A stretch of DNA of 64,000 nucleotides from Synechococcus sp. UW140 (GTDB taxonomy: Bacteria; Cyanobacteriota; Cyanobacteriia; PCC-6307; Cyanobiaceae). Every line of letters starts with the position of its first letter. Positions within the stretch are counted from its first letter, which is position 1. Position numbers and translations under genes: made by a program. Positions 21,101 through 31,052 of the stretch are shown piece after piece. The notes beneath the pieces were generated by a model that saw only the letters and a program-made list of their open reading frames with translations, had not been told where the DNA came from and made no database searches. The stretch covers positions 49,773 through 113,772 of the forward strand of contig CAMAPJ010000001.1 of the NCBI GenBank assembly GCA_945860085.1, written 5' to 3'.

Positions 21101-22600
21101 ATGGTCTCCCCCGCCCCTGCGGCTGTCAGCCCCAGCCCCAGTGCTGACCCTGCCCGAGCGGAGGAGACCCAGACCGATGTGCTGATCGTCGGCGGAGGCG
21201 TCTGTGGAACGGCCCTGCTGTTTGAGCTGGCCCGCTACACCGACCTGGGCCATCTAACCCTGGTGGAGCGCTACGACCAGCTGGCCCAAGTGAACTCCAA
21301 GGCCAGCAGCAATAGCCAGACGATCCACTGCGGCGACATCGAAACCAACTACACCCTTGAGAAGGCCCTCAAGGTCAAGCGCACGGCTGAAATGATTGAG
21401 CGCTACGGGGCCCTGCTCGAGGAGTCAGAGCGCGACCGCTGCGTCTTCCGCACCCCGAAGATGGTGCTGGCCGTGGGCGAGCCGGAATGCAGCGCCCTGC
21501 GCCAGCGCTTTGAGCTGTTCTCGCCCCATTTCCCGGCGATGGAGCTGCTCGATAAGGCGGAGATCGCCGCGTGGGAACCCCATGTCGCCCGGCTCGATGG
21601 CGAGCGGCCCGATAGCCCCCTGCGCCCGGAAGCGCTGCTGGCGATCGGCATCCGCAAGGCCGCCACCGCCGTCGACTACGAGGCCCTTTCCCACAGCTTT
21701 GTGGCCCAGGCCCAGGCGGCCGTGGCCGGATCCCAGCGCCAGGTGGATCTGCAACTCGGCAGCCGGGTGGAAACAATCACCCCCGAAACCGCCGCCGATG
21801 GCAGCACCAGCTTTGTGGTGGAGGTGCGCCCCCATCGCCCCGGGGCCAGGCCCGGATCCGGCGAGGCGAACGCCCCGGCGGGGCCCCGCCGGATCCGGGC
21901 CCGCCATGTGGTGGTCAGCGCCGGCGCCCACAGCCTGCTGATGGCCCAGCAGCTGGGCTTTGGCCTGGAGTATTCCTGCCTGCCTGTGGCGGGAAGTTTC
22001 TACTTCACCCCCGACCTGCTGCGCGGCAAAGTTTATACCGTGCAAAACGACAAGCTGCCCTTTGCGGCGATCCATGGCGATCCCGATGTGCGCTCGCCAG
22101 GCCAAACCCGCTTTGGCCCTACCGCCCTGCTGCTGCCGCTACTGGAGCGCTACAGGCCGGCCTCCTTTTTTGAATTTCTGAAGGTGTTGCGGCTAGATTT
22201 ACCGGTGTTGCTGGTGTTCTGGCAGCTGTTTCGCATTGCCGATATCCGCAATTACATCCTCAAGAATCTGCTATTTGAGGTGCCCTGGCTGCGGCGTCAC
22301 CTATTCCTGGCCGATGCCCGCAAAATTGTGCCCGGCTTGCGGCTGCAAGACCTGCGGTTCGCCGAAGGCTTCGGGGGCGTGCGGCCCCAGTTGATTCACA
22401 AGGGCGAGAAACGCCTGATGCTGGGGGAGGCGCGTATTGCCTCCATGCCTGGCCTGGCCTTCAATGTGACCCCCTCGCCGGGGGGCACCTGCTGCCTGGG
22501 CAATGCCGTCACCGACCTCGAAGCGATCGTGGAGCGACTGGGATGCGGCTTTGATCGCCAGCGGCTGGACCAGGAGCTCTACGGCGTAGCCAGCGCCTAG
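21101..22600 (+). CDS. Malate:quinone oxidoreductase-like FAD-dependent enzyme
   Basis: About 499 residues, matching Mqo length. The N-terminal Rossmann motif is DVLIVGGGVCGTALLFEL, followed by the Mqo-like LTLVERYDQLAQVNS and SNSQTIHCGDIETNYTLEKA. The C-terminal FAD contact is FNVTPSPGGTCCLGNA. Mqo oxidises malate to oxaloacetate and reduces the quinone pool at the membrane. The similarity places it in the Mqo/DAO superfamily, but the substrate cannot be read from sequence. ATG 21101 is chosen over TTG 20999 because the extra 34 residues are Ala/Pro-rich. Residues about 15-20 of the chosen form remain low-complexity. Confidence 0.8.
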   Translation: MVSPAPAAVSPSPSADPARAEETQTDVLIVGGGVCGTALLFELARYTDLGHLTLVERYDQLAQVNSKASSNSQTIHCGDIETNYTLEKALKVKRTAEMIERYGALLEESERDRCVFRTPKMVLAVGEPECSALRQRFELFSPHFPAMELLDKAEIAAWEPHVARLDGERPDSPLRPEALLAIGIRKAATAVDYEALSHSFVAQAQAAVAGSQRQVDLQLGSRVETITPETAADGSTSFVVEVRPHRPGARPGSGEANAPAGPRRIRARHVVVSAGAHSLLMAQQLGFGLEYSCLPVAGSFYFTPDLLRGKVYTVQNDKLPFAAIHGDPDVRSPGQTRFGPTALLLPLLERYRPASFFEFLKVLRLDLPVLLVFWQLFRIADIRNYILKNLLFEVPWLRRHLFLADARKIVPGLRLQDLRFAEGFGGVRPQLIHKGEKRLMLGEARIASMPGLAFNVTPSPGGTCCLGNAVTDLEAIVERLGCGFDRQRLDQELYGVASA

Positions 22601-22606
22601 GGCCGT

Positions 22607-23482
22607 TCACTCGGCGCCGCCGCGGAACAGGTGATTGTGGCTGGCGGAATACAGCTTGGAGCGGGCGTTACCGGGGGCGTTCAGGGCCGGGCTGATCACA
22701 TAGAGGGTGGTGCGGATCAGGTTGCGCTCTCGGCTGATCCGGGCCATCTCGCTGAGGGGCACCACCGTGAGCCATTGGTCGGGCCAGCTGACCCGATAGC
22801 CGATCGCCACTGGGGTATCGGCCGGATAGTGCTGCAGGAGCTGGGCCTGAACCTCCTCCACATGGCGGGCGCTCAGGTACAGGCACAGGGAGGCCTGCAG
22901 GGCCGCCAGGCGCTCCACCGATTCCAGTTCCGGCGTGCCGGTGCGGCCAGAGGCGCGGCTGAGCACAATTGTCTGGACCAGTCCGGGGATGGTCAGTTCG
23001 GCCTGCAAGGCCGCGGCCGTGGCCTGGTAGGCACTGAGACCGGGCACCACCTCCACCGGGATCTCCGCATCGGCCAGGCAGCAGAGCTGCTCAGCCAGGG
23101 CGCCATAAAGGCAAGGATCGCCATCGTGGAGGCGCACCACCCGCCGGCCGGCGCGGGCCCGCTCCAGCACCACCTCCATCACCTGCTCAAGGGTGAGGGT
23201 GCTGGTGCGGATCGACTCACAACCCTCGGGAGCCAGGGCGGCGATCTGGGGCGACACCAGCGAATCGGTCCAGACCAGCACCTCGGCCCGCTCGATCAAC
23301 CGGGCGGCCCGCAGGGTCAGCAGGTCGGGGGCACCAGGCCCCGCCCCGACGATCCAGACCTGACCGGCGGCAACCGGCTCGCGGCCGGGATCAGGCGCCG
23401 TTTCCGGGCCAGCAGTTGCAACATCCATCAAGCCAGCACTCAAGGGGTCAAGGGGGAATTCAGGAGCGCAACCGAGGCTCAT
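22607..23482 (-). CDS. cobM: Precorrin-4 C11-methyltransferase
   Basis: 291 residues. Uroporphyrin-III methyltransferase family motifs are VWIVGAGPGAPDLLTLRAARLI near the N-terminus, RLHDGDPCLYGALAEQ, and PGLSAYQATAAAL. The RASGRTGTPE segment is typical of CobM/CbiF. It uses SAM to methylate C11 of precorrin-4 in corrin synthesis, agreeing with cobalamin or pseudocobalamin production. The first 38 residues are a non-conserved extension, so a later start is possible. It is convergent with the Mqo-like gene (6-bp gap) and 83 bp downstream of lgt on the same strand. I see no cobalamin riboswitch in that gap. Confidence 0.92.
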   Translation of the reverse strand: MSLGCAPEFPLDPLSAGLMDVATAGPETAPDPGREPVAAGQVWIVGAGPGAPDLLTLRAARLIERAEVLVWTDSLVSPQIAALAPEGCESIRTSTLTLEQVMEVVLERARAGRRVVRLHDGDPCLYGALAEQLCCLADAEIPVEVVPGLSAYQATAAALQAELTIPGLVQTIVLSRASGRTGTPELESVERLAALQASLCLYLSARHVEEVQAQLLQHYPADTPVAIGYRVSWPDQWLTVVPLSEMARISRERNLIRTTLYVISPALNAPGNARSKLYSASHNHLFRGGAE

Positions 23483-23565
23483 GGCGAGTCGGATCGCATG
23501 GGGTCGAATCGGATCCGCGCTCGGGGGTGGCTCTCAGGGCCGGCGCTCAGGGCCGGCTCTCGGAG

Positions 23566-24441
23566 CTAGCTGGGCCGCAGCGGGCCCGCTGGATCGGGTA
23601 GGGCCCGATGGCGGCCGTAGAGCCACCACAGGCCGAAAGCACCGAGAGCTATCAGGGCCAGGCTCATCAGCTGGGCCATGCGCAGGCCGCCAGTGCAGAA
23701 GGGTGGGGTACCGATCAGGCAGAGGGGATCAATGCGCAGCCCCTCGATCCACAACCGGCCACTGCTGTAGGTGAGCAGGTAAATGCAGCTCAGGGCTCCA
23801 GCCGGTAGGGCAATGCGTCCCTGCAGTCCCAGGCGAAAAATCACCAGCAGCAGGGCCACAACCCCTAGGTCCCAGAGGGATTCGTAGAGGAAGGTGGGGT
23901 GGAAATACTGGTCGTTGGGAAAGCCGGCGGCCGTGGCGATCCAGCCAGGGATCTTCAGCTTCCAGGGCAAATCGGTGGGCAGACCGAAGGCCTCGGAATT
24001 GAAGAAATTGCCCCAGCGGCCGATCGCCTGGCCCAGGGCAACTGATGGCACCAGCACATCGAGCAGGTTCCAGAAGGCCAGCTTGCGCCAGCGGCAATAG
24101 AGAAGCACCGCCAGGGTGCCGCCGATCAGGGCGCCATGGATGGCAATACCACCGCGCCAGACGGCGATCGCCTCCAGCCAATTGAACTGGTATTGGCGCC
24201 ACTCGAACAGCACGTAGTACGTGCGGGCCCCCACCACCGCCGCAAGCACCAGGATTGGCAGCAGGTCGGCGATCAGGGCCGGATCGAGGCCGCGTCGCTT
24301 GCCCAGCTTGCTGGAAATCACCAGTCCCAGCAACACCGCCAGGGCAATCAGCAGGCCATACCAACGCAGGGAAAAAGGCCCCAGCTGAAACAGCAGGGGC
24401 CCGGGGGAAGTAAACACGGCCAGGGCCAGAGCAGCGGGCAT
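23566..24441 (-). CDS. lgt: Prolipoprotein diacylglyceryl transferase
   Basis: About 291 residues, seven transmembrane helices. Lgt hallmarks are [30 protein letters not shown] and [17 protein letters not shown], with [12 protein letters not shown] and the C-terminal [12 protein letters not shown]. It transfers diacylglycerol from phosphatidylglycerol to the lipobox cysteine of prolipoproteins. A TGATG junction joins it to petA (shared base 24441), so it is the third gene of the petC-petA-lgt run. A TTG one codon earlier is possible. Confidence 0.95.
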   Translation of the reverse strand: MPAALALAVFTSPGPLLFQLGPFSLRWYGLLIALAVLLGLVISSKLGKRRGLDPALIADLLPILVLAAVVGARTYYVLFEWRQYQFNWLEAIAVWRGGIAIHGALIGGTLAVLLYCRWRKLAFWNLLDVLVPSVALGQAIGRWGNFFNSEAFGLPTDLPWKLKIPGWIATAAGFPNDQYFHPTFLYESLWDLGVVALLLVIFRLGLQGRIALPAGALSCIYLLTYSSGRLWIEGLRIDPLCLIGTPPFCTGGLRMAQLMSLALIALGAFGLWWLYGRHRALPDPAGPLRPS

Positions 24442-25373
24442 CAAACGCCTTCGAAGGCCTGCACTTTTTCGATCTGACGTTTTTTGAGCACCAGCATGAT
24501 CTGGGCCACGGCCACGGCAACGAAGAAGGCCAGCAAGCCGTAGATGCGAACAGGGTTCTGCAGCACCACTTCAGCGTCGATCTGGCCGAAACCACCGACG
24601 TTGGGGTCGTTGGTCAGGGGGGCACCAGCAACCACCGCATCACCAATAGCCACTTTCACCGTGGGGCCGGCAGGGATGGTGTCGTTGACGCTGCTGCCAT
24701 CGGCGGTGGTGATCGCCACCACGTTGGCGCCGTTCTCACCGGGGGTGATGGCGGCAACCGTGCCGGAGACGGAGGCGTTGAAGACGCCGTTGTTGCTCTT
24801 CTCACCGGTGGGGTACACCTGGCCGCGACCGCGGTTGCCGCCCACATGCAGCTGGTACTTGCCGAAGTGGATCGAGCTATCGCTGGCGGGATCGGGGGAG
24901 AGAATCGGGAAGACAATCTCCTGGTGCTGGTCGCCAGAAATCGGACCGACGAGCAAGATGTTGGGCTGGTCGTCACTCCACTGGGTGACATAGACGCCAG
25001 CGGTTTCTTCCTTCAATTCATCGCTGAGGCGATCGGCGGGGGCCAGCTTGAAGCCGTCGGGGAGCATCACCACGGCGCCGACGTTCAGGCCGGCAGCGCT
25101 GCCATCACCGGCCACCTGCTGGATGGAAATGTCATAGGGAATCTTGACCACCGCCTTGAAAACGGAATCGGGGAAGACCGCCTGGGGCACTTCCACCTGG
25201 GTGGTTTTCTTAGCCAAGTGGCAGTTAGCGCAGACCAGCTTGCCGGTGGCTTCCCGGGGGCTGTCGTAGTTCTGCTGGGCCCAGAAGGGATAGGCCCAGC
25301 TGGCCTGGGGTGCGAAGAGCAGGGCGCTGACGGCCAGGGCGGAGCTCAGCAGCAGGGTGGTTAGGCGACGCAT
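24441..25373 (-). CDS. petA: Apocytochrome f
   Basis: 310 residues. The signal peptide ends in APQASWA, leaving mature Tyr1 (YPFWAQQNY), the axial heme ligand. Heme is bound at CANCH with [20 protein letters not shown] following. The C-terminus has the single membrane anchor ([20 protein letters not shown]) and a stroma-like tail [14 protein letters not shown]. The protein transfers electrons from the Rieske protein to plastocyanin or cytochrome c6 in the thylakoid lumen. ATG at 25373 gives a standard signal peptide. It follows petC by 38 bp. Confidence 0.97.
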   Translation of the reverse strand: MRRLTTLLLSSALAVSALLFAPQASWAYPFWAQQNYDSPREATGKLVCANCHLAKKTTQVEVPQAVFPDSVFKAVVKIPYDISIQQVAGDGSAAGLNVGAVVMLPDGFKLAPADRLSDELKEETAGVYVTQWSDDQPNILLVGPISGDQHQEIVFPILSPDPASDSSIHFGKYQLHVGGNRGRGQVYPTGEKSNNGVFNASVSGTVAAITPGENGANVVAITTADGSSVNDTIPAGPTVKVAIGDAVVAGAPLTNDPNVGGFGQIDAEVVLQNPVRIYGLLAFFVAVAVAQIMLVLKKRQIEKVQAFEGV

Positions 25374-25411
25374 GGGGCTGGCGGCGGGGGGAGGGATGAC
25401 AGGGAAAAAAC

Positions 25412-25948
25412 TCAGGCCCACCAGGGCTTGTCGCCGGTGCGGAAATCGGTTTCGCTCCACTGGCTGAGGAAGACGTTGTCGCTTTCGATGCTCACGTGGG
25501 CCAGCGCCAGGGAGAGGGGGGCGGGACCGCGCACCACCTTGCCGGTGGCGTCGTACTGGCTGCCGTGGCAGGGGCACATGAACTTGTTCGCACCACTGTT
25601 CCAGGGGACGACACAGCCCAAGTGGGTGCAGATGGCATTGATCCCGTAGCTACCGATCGCGTCGTCGCCATCGACGATCAGGTAGGTGGGATCGCCCTTG
25701 AGCCCCTGAACCAGGCTGCGATCCCCCTCCTTGTGGGTGCTGAGCCAGCCCGTGGCCGTGACGATGTTGCCAAGTTCGTCCTTGGCGGTGGTGCCACCGC
25801 CGCCGCCGGCGGCCCGGGGCGGAATGAAGTAGTTGACGACTGGATAGAGGGCCCCCAAGGCCACGCCGGTGACCGACCCGAAGGTCAGCAGATTCATGAA
25901 CTGCCGACGACCCATTCCGGGAACATCGCTCGCTGGGATCTGGGTCAT
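25412..25948 (-). CDS. petC: Cytochrome b6f Rieske iron-sulfur protein
   Basis: 178 residues. [20 protein letters not shown] combines a twin-arginine-like RR and the single membrane helix that acts as uncleaved signal. A Gly-rich hinge (AAGGGGG) follows. The 2Fe-2S ligands are in [10 protein letters not shown] and CPCHGSQYD. It is the b6f subunit that takes electrons from plastoquinol. ATG 25948 starts the family-typical [16 protein letters not shown]. Its insertion depends on the Tat system, and tatC lies 0.8 kb away. It heads the petC-petA-lgt run. Confidence 0.97.
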   Translation of the reverse strand: MTQIPASDVPGMGRRQFMNLLTFGSVTGVALGALYPVVNYFIPPRAAGGGGGTTAKDELGNIVTATGWLSTHKEGDRSLVQGLKGDPTYLIVDGDDAIGSYGINAICTHLGCVVPWNSGANKFMCPCHGSQYDATGKVVRGPAPLSLALAHVSIESDNVFLSQWSETDFRTGDKPWWA

Positions 25949-26219
25949 ACGGGTTGGCGTTCCTGGATGCCGAAGCAACGTGGCGACCATTATGAACCTT
26001 GCCCCCGCCCGGACGCTTGACGCCGCCTGGGTTCTTGCCTGAGCCTGCAACATGCTGTTGCGAGAGGCCACTCCAGAGTGCTTGCGCCAGCTGCTCTGCC
26101 CCCCGACGGCAGGGAGCGGCCAAGGCCCGCCCAGGCCCTTGCGAACAGGCCCTTACAAACAGGCTTTGGCTAACAGGCTTTGGCAAACAGAGTGGGTTCG
26201 GCCCTGGCCCCGCCCCTGA

Positions 26220-26633
26220 ATGGCCTCCTCCACGCCCCCTCGCCCTGCCCCGCTCGCCCCTCCAAACGCCTTGAGTGCTCCCGTCCCACCCCCTGCCGCA
26301 TCGCCCGCCAGCGACGATCCCCTCAGCGCCGAGGAGCTGCTGGCCACCTTGCGGCGCCGTTGGCGAGCCTCCTATGACCTGCAGCTGGTCCAACGCCGCG
26401 ACCGCCTGTACCTGCATGTGATGTGGGCCTATTTGGAGCAGCAATCCTTTCCGCTCGATGCCGAGGCCTACGGCGCCAGGCTCAGCGACCTGGTCGCCAA
26501 CCTCAATGGCCTGGGGGTAGCCGCCCAGGTGCGCGACTGGCTTAACAGCACCAAGGACCGGCCCCGGCTGGGCAAGGCCATGACCCTGGCCCTGGAGTTG
26601 CCGGCTGGGCGGGCCAGCGAATTCCTGCTCTGA
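26220..26633 (+). CDS. DUF3067 family protein
   Basis: 137 residues. After a Pro/Ala-rich N-terminus (about 30 residues) comes a compact domain: RRRWRASYDLQLVQRRDRLY, LHVMWAYLEQQSFPLDAEAY and RDRPRLGKAMTLALELPAG-like C-terminal pattern, matching the DUF3067 family found in cyanobacteria and plastids. The function is unknown, although plant relatives are plastid proteins. It is divergent from petC and convergent with tatC. There is no signal peptide or membrane segment. The start could be later, as the first 30 residues are not conserved. Confidence 0.75.
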   Translation: MASSTPPRPAPLAPPNALSAPVPPPAASPASDDPLSAEELLATLRRRWRASYDLQLVQRRDRLYLHVMWAYLEQQSFPLDAEAYGARLSDLVANLNGLGVAAQVRDWLNSTKDRPRLGKAMTLALELPAGRASEFLL

Positions 26634-26709
26634 TCTGAAGTTGGCGCAAGCCAGCTGCCCGGGTCATCAAACGGCCTGGGGGCCTTGGCCTGCGCAAGCG
26701 GCGCCTGGG

Positions 26710-27636
26710 TCAACCGGCCGATGGCCGCAGACCCGACACCAGGGAGGCCAGTGCCACCCCCACCAGATAGAGGGCCGTGATCGCACCGGTAAGCAGCAGC
26801 ATCGTCACCGGGTCCGTGGAGGGGGTGAGCACCGCGCCGGCCAGGGCCGCGAGCAGCACCACCCAGCGCCAGGCCGACAGCATCGCCTGGGCCCGCACCA
26901 GGCCCAGGGCTGCCAGCAGCAGCTGCAACACCGGCAGCTGGAAGGCCAAAGCCGTGGCCACCATCAGCAACAGCACGAAATCCAGGTAGCGCTCAATCGA
27001 CCAGAGCGGCTCGACCACATCGGCGCCGTAATGGACCAGGAAGTTGAGGGCGGCTGGCACTAGGGCCCACCAGGCGAAGGCCAGACCAGCCAGAAACAGC
27101 AAGGCCGAGCCGGCCACGGCGGGAGCCACCAGGCGGCGCTCCCGGCGGCTGAGGCCCGGCAACACGAAGGCCAGCCCCTCGTAAAACACATAGGGCAGGG
27201 CCAGGCTCAGGCCGGCATAGCCCGCCACCTTGAAGGACACGAACAGAAACTCACCTGGTGCCAGCTGCAGGAAATGGATGCCCTGGGCGGGCTGCTCCAG
27301 CAGACGCACCAACGGACGCACCAGCAGCAGGCAGGCGGCGGCGGCCACAACCACCGCCAGCAGGCTGCGCAACACCCGGCGCCGCAATTCCTCCAGGTGA
27401 TCCACCAGGGTCATCTCCACCTCGGCGGGAAATTCGTCCTGGACCAGCAGGCCAAACGGCTCACCAGCAGCAACGCCGTCCGGACCACGACCGCCAGCAG
27501 AGCCGACGCCGACCTGAGCGCGATCGCCTTGGTCGACGGGCTGGTTGTCGCTGCCTGCGGCAGGACGGCCCACCCGGATCGGGGGAGGCGGTGCCGTCGG
27601 CTGGCCGGCAGGCGGCTGGGGGGGAGTGTTGCTCAT
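26710..27636 (-). CDS. tatC: Sec-independent protein translocase TatC
   Basis: 308 residues. Six transmembrane helices follow the TatC signature EMTLVDHLEELRRRVLRSL (about residues 73-91). The first roughly 70 residues are a low-complexity Pro/Gly-rich extension not found in typical TatC, so a later start is possible. TatC binds twin-arginine signals, including that of the Rieske protein encoded nearby. The start ATG overlaps the rqcH stop by 4 bp (27633-27636), so the two are translationally coupled. Loop motif PLWSIERYLDFVLLL and the C-terminal LTPSTDPVTMLLL are conserved family features. Confidence 0.94.
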   Translation of the reverse strand: MSNTPPQPPAGQPTAPPPPIRVGRPAAGSDNQPVDQGDRAQVGVGSAGGRGPDGVAAGEPFGLLVQDEFPAEVEMTLVDHLEELRRRVLRSLLAVVVAAAACLLLVRPLVRLLEQPAQGIHFLQLAPGEFLFVSFKVAGYAGLSLALPYVFYEGLAFVLPGLSRRERRLVAPAVAGSALLFLAGLAFAWWALVPAALNFLVHYGADVVEPLWSIERYLDFVLLLMVATALAFQLPVLQLLLAALGLVRAQAMLSAWRWVVLLAALAGAVLTPSTDPVTMLLLTGAITALYLVGVALASLVSGLRPSAG

Positions 27637-29513
27637 AGATTGGGTGCTGGACCGAGGCTAGGCAGCTGCCCGGCTCCGGGCGGGGCCGGTGGCGGGGGGC
27701 TTCCAGGGCGATCGCTGCGCGGCGCCAGCTCGCCAAGCAACCGAAGGGCCCGTTGCGGGTCTGCCCACAGCACCTCACCACCGCGGTGGCGCACCGTGCC
27801 TGGGCCGGCGCCCGGGATGCGCTGCAGCTGGTCGGTAGGGACCATCACCACCGGAACCCGGAGATTGCCCCGGGCCCGGCTGAAGTGGCCCGCCAGATCA
27901 GCGGCGGCCTGGAGATCGCCCTCGCCGCCGGGGGCAACCGACGCCTTGAGCACCACATGGCTGCCGGGACATTCCTGGGCGTGGAACCAGAGGTCGCCGC
28001 GACGGGCCTGCTGCAGGCTGATCCAGGCGTTTTGCCGGTGGTTGCGGCCCACCTGCACGCGCAGGCCACTGGCCAGCTGCAGTTCGAGGGGCTGGACCTG
28101 GCCTTCACCGGCAACGCTTCTGCCCGAGCGTCGCTGGCGGCGATTGCCCAGCCGCGGTGCCAGCAGGCTCTGGCTATCGAGTTCGAGCTCCTCCAGCTGG
28201 GCCAGCAACGGGCCCGAACCCAGGCCCGAACCCAGGCCAGGAGCCTGGGCCGGTTCCGCCTTGCCCTCCTCACCCAGCAGCAACTGGTCCAGGTAGGTGA
28301 GGCTGGCATCTAACTGCTCGATGCGCTGCTGGTGGGCCTCGATCCTGGGGGTGATCGCCGCCACCGAGCGCCGCAGTTTGCGAGCGCGGCGATAGAGAGC
28401 CTGGGCTTCGGCCACCTGCTCCCGACTGGGCTCGGCCAGGCAGAGCAGGGCATCGGCCTGGCGTTGCAGGGTGCCGCTGTTCTCGACCTGGTCGAGCCGC
28501 TCCTGCTGTTGCCGGCATTGGGCCTGCTCCTTGGCCAGGGCCTGCTGCAGGCGTAGGCGCAGGCTGGCGGCGCGTTGCTGCAGCCGGCGGCCATCCAGGA
28601 GGCGCCGGTAGTAGTCCTCCAGAAAGGGATTGATCGGCAAGGGGATCTTCAACGCCTCGGGGCTCCCAGCTGGGGCGCCCGCCGCCAAGGGCTCCTCCTC
28701 CTGCCAGCAGCGATAGGCCGTGGCCTGACCAGCGCTGAACTGAAAGGCCTCTGTCGCCAACACCTCCAGCCAACGTTGCCAGCGGCGATGGAGGTGCCGC
28801 CAGTCCAGGTCCGTCAGCTGCTCCACAGGACGGGCCAGCAGCTCGGCCGCCAGCTGGGGTTGGTCGCCCGCCAGTTGCAGGGCCAGAGCTGGGCTGATGC
28901 CCTGGTAGGTCTCGCGCAGGGCCTTCGCCAGGGCGACCGGAACCAGGCCCAGCCGCCGCCGCCAGTCAGCGAACGACTCGGCGGCCCGGGGGGGCTGGCC
29001 CTGGGCCGGCGGCGGTGGCAGGTAGACATCGCCGCTGCCAATCGGCCGGATGCGGGATTGCTGCTCGCGCACCTGACGGGCGGCGCCGCTGACCCGTCCC
29101 TGGCCATCTAGCAAGAAAAGATTGCTGTGGCGCCCCATCAGCTCCAGCACCAGGCGCCGGCTGATCGCCTCACCGGGCCGGGGCGCGAACTGCAGTTCCA
29201 CCACCCGCTCCATGGCGTCCTGCTGCAAGCCCACCAGGGCCAGGCCAGAGAGGCCGTGCTGCACCTGCTGGGCCAGGGTGCTGCCCTCGCCGCCACGGGG
29301 AGGCGGGGCGATCGCAAACAGGCGGGGCGCTTCGGCCTGCCAGCTCAGTTCAAGCCAATGGCGGCCCTCAAGGCTGCGAAAGCCCAGTTGCAGGGTGTGG
29401 CCATCGCTCTGCTGGGCCTTCTCAAAGCGACTGGGCAACAGCAACGGCCGCAGTTCTGCCAGCACCGCCCGCAGGGTGGTGAGGTCCATGGCCTGGAGCG
29501 ACGCGGTGACCAT
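27633..29513 (-). CDS. rqcH: Rqc2/RqcH-type NFACT RNA-binding protein
   Basis: 626 residues. NFACT-N begins [17 protein letters not shown], a coiled-coil region spans about 290-420, and the NFACT-R domain (about 470-590) has [21 protein letters not shown] and PGSHVVLK. RqcH binds stalled 50S subunits and directs alanine tailing in ribosome quality control. Older annotation is fibronectin-binding protein FbpA. The start may be ATG 29489, eight residues later. A short GLGSGLGSG linker repeat occurs near residue 430. The final 25 residues are Pro-rich. Confidence 0.9.
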   Translation of the reverse strand: MVTASLQAMDLTTLRAVLAELRPLLLPSRFEKAQQSDGHTLQLGFRSLEGRHWLELSWQAEAPRLFAIAPPPRGGEGSTLAQQVQHGLSGLALVGLQQDAMERVVELQFAPRPGEAISRRLVLELMGRHSNLFLLDGQGRVSGAARQVREQQSRIRPIGSGDVYLPPPPAQGQPPRAAESFADWRRRLGLVPVALAKALRETYQGISPALALQLAGDQPQLAAELLARPVEQLTDLDWRHLHRRWQRWLEVLATEAFQFSAGQATAYRCWQEEEPLAAGAPAGSPEALKIPLPINPFLEDYYRRLLDGRRLQQRAASLRLRLQQALAKEQAQCRQQQERLDQVENSGTLQRQADALLCLAEPSREQVAEAQALYRRARKLRRSVAAITPRIEAHQQRIEQLDASLTYLDQLLLGEEGKAEPAQAPGLGSGLGSGPLLAQLEELELDSQSLLAPRLGNRRQRRSGRSVAGEGQVQPLELQLASGLRVQVGRNHRQNAWISLQQARRGDLWFHAQECPGSHVVLKASVAPGGEGDLQAAADLAGHFSRARGNLRVPVVMVPTDQLQRIPGAGPGTVRHRGGEVLWADPQRALRLLGELAPRSDRPGSPPPPAPPGAGQLPSLGPAPNL

Positions 29514-29604
29514 GGAAGCGGCAAGACGCCGGCGGGAAGGCAGCTCCTACTCTGCAGGCCGATCGTTGGCCCCAGCCAAGGTGAAGGCTGATGGTGATGG
29601 CTCG

Positions 29605-30180
29605 ATGGTGATGGCTCCCCCCCGCGGCCAATTGACCGTAATCACCGGCCCCAGCGGCGTCGGCAAAGGCACCTTGGTGGCAGCCCTGCGCCAACGCCAG
29701 CCTTCGATCTGGCTGTCGATTTCGGCCACGACCCGAGCACCCCGCAGCGGCGAGCGGGATGGGGAGCACTACTTCTTCCTCAGCCGCGGCGATTTTGATC
29801 AGCGCGTCGCCGACGGCGGCTTGCTGGAGTGGGCCGAATTTGCGGGCCATTGCTACGGCACCCCGCGCCAGCCGGTTCAAGAGCAGCTCGATGCCGGCAG
29901 GCCGGTGCTGCTGGAGATCGAACTGGAGGGGGCCCGCCAAGTGCGGCGCAGCTTCCCGGAAGGCTTTCAGATTTTCATTAAGCCCCCGTCCTTTGAGGAA
30001 CTGGAGCGCCGGATCCGGGGCCGCGGCACCGACAGCGAAGCGGCGATCAGCCGGCGGCTGGAGCGGGCCCGGGTCGAACTGGAGGCCGAGGCCGAATTCG
30101 ATGCGGTGATCGTCAATGGCGACCTTGCCGCCGGGGTGTCCGAGCTGGAACGGCTGATGGGCCTGGCCCTTGAGCCATAA
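29605..30180 (+). CDS. gmk: Guanylate kinase
   Basis: About 191 residues. The P-loop is [12 protein letters not shown], followed by [21 protein letters not shown], the GMP-binding region, and [15 protein letters not shown], then [13 protein letters not shown]. It phosphorylates GMP to GDP. The ATG at 29605 (or 29611) gives the usual length; the open frame upstream is antisense to rqcH. The stop codon lies within the A-run of the psaJ terminator, so the two convergent genes are very close. Confidence 0.95.
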   Translation: MVMAPPRGQLTVITGPSGVGKGTLVAALRQRQPSIWLSISATTRAPRSGERDGEHYFFLSRGDFDQRVADGGLLEWAEFAGHCYGTPRQPVQEQLDAGRPVLLEIELEGARQVRRSFPEGFQIFIKPPSFEELERRIRGRGTDSEAAISRRLERARVELEAEAEFDAVIVNGDLAAGVSELERLMGLALEP

Positions 30181-30203
30181 AAAAGCGGCCCCAAGGGCCG
30201 CTT
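30177..30203 (-). terminator. Intrinsic terminator of psaF-psaJ
   Basis: On the minus strand a 9-bp stem (AAGCGGCCC/GGGCCGCTT, loop TTG, 30183-30203) is followed by a T-run. It is positioned directly after psaJ and overlaps the gmk stop codon, so it may serve both convergent genes. Confidence 0.85.
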
Positions 30204-30234
30204 GCTTGAAAGGTCCAGACACCGGTTCCTGAAC

Positions 30235-30351
30235 TCAAAGGGGATGGAAGAGCAGGTCGGGGAAGAAGCGGTTGAATTCGATCAAGATGCCGGCGGTGAT
30301 GCTGAACCAGATGGCCGCAAACACCGGAGCAGTGGTCAGGAATTTTTTCAT
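30235..30351 (-). CDS. psaJ: Photosystem I reaction centre subunit IX
   Basis: 38 residues, beginning [20 protein letters not shown], then a helix end and the C-terminal sequence [12 protein letters not shown], which is the PsaJ signature. It is a single-span thylakoid membrane subunit of photosystem I that stabilises PsaF. It follows psaF by 88 bp on the same strand, the usual psaFJ operon, and is followed by an intrinsic terminator. The gene is short but complete. Confidence 0.95.
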   Translation of the reverse strand: MKKFLTTAPVFAAIWFSITAGILIEFNRFFPDLLFHPL

Positions 30352-30439
30352 GACGGAATGCCGAAACGGTTAAGGAAGCAGCTGCCTGAAATCAAGCCAG
30401 GCAGAAGGTTTTGAGCTGATAGAAATCAGCTGGGTCAAC

Positions 30440-30919
30440 TCAGCGGGGCGAAATGGTGATCTTGCTGTCCACTTCGGTCAGCTTGCCACTGGTGAGCTCA
30501 CCAAAGGCGGCCAAAGGCCAGGTTGCGGCACCCAGGGTGCTCTTGAAGGCCAGGGGCAGATCGATCTGGATCTCCTTCATGGCGGCATCCTTATCGCCGC
30601 GGATGGCCTGCAGGTAGCTCCGGCCGGCCCAGCCGATCGTGCCAGCGATGTAAAGGAAGGCGATACCGGGGATAACGAAGTCACCGGCATGGCTCCAGCG
30701 ACCATCGACGATCAGGTGGGGCAGTCCGTCAGCGCCACAGACAGCCTGGCTGTACATGGCGAAACGAGCCTTGGCCTGGTCGGTTTTGGCGGTTTGGGCG
30801 CGCTGCTGGAAGCGGGCGCTCTGGGAGCAGGGGGTGAGGCCTGCCACATCAGCCTTAGCCACGGGGGCGAAGCCGAAAATCAGCAGGGCGGAAATCAGGA
30901 CGGCAAAGAGGCGGCGCAT
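30440..30919 (-). CDS. psaF: Photosystem I reaction centre subunit III
   Basis: 159 residues. A signal peptide (MRRLFAVLISALLIFGFAPV) ends at AKA, giving mature DVAGLTPCSQS. Two cysteines at residues 31 and 61 of the precursor form the lumenal disulfide, and a membrane helix occurs at about 82-102 (FVIPGIAFLYIAGTIGWAG). PsaF sits on the lumenal side of photosystem I near the plastocyanin/cytochrome c6 docking site. The gene is divergent from tsaD, with about 130 bp of shared upstream DNA. Confidence 0.97.
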   Translation of the reverse strand: MRRLFAVLISALLIFGFAPVAKADVAGLTPCSQSARFQQRAQTAKTDQAKARFAMYSQAVCGADGLPHLIVDGRWSHAGDFVIPGIAFLYIAGTIGWAGRSYLQAIRGDKDAAMKEIQIDLPLAFKSTLGAATWPLAAFGELTSGKLTEVDSKITISPR

Positions 30920-31052
30920 CGGCTGCGGGTCTGGCGGTGCTCTTGGGGGTGTCCTGCCAAGGAAGAGCCGCGAAGGCCGCCGAAGCAGAACTGAGGATCT
31001 CCTGCCGGGGCAGGATGGCTCTTGCGGAGATTAAGGGAGTTCCCTAGATGCA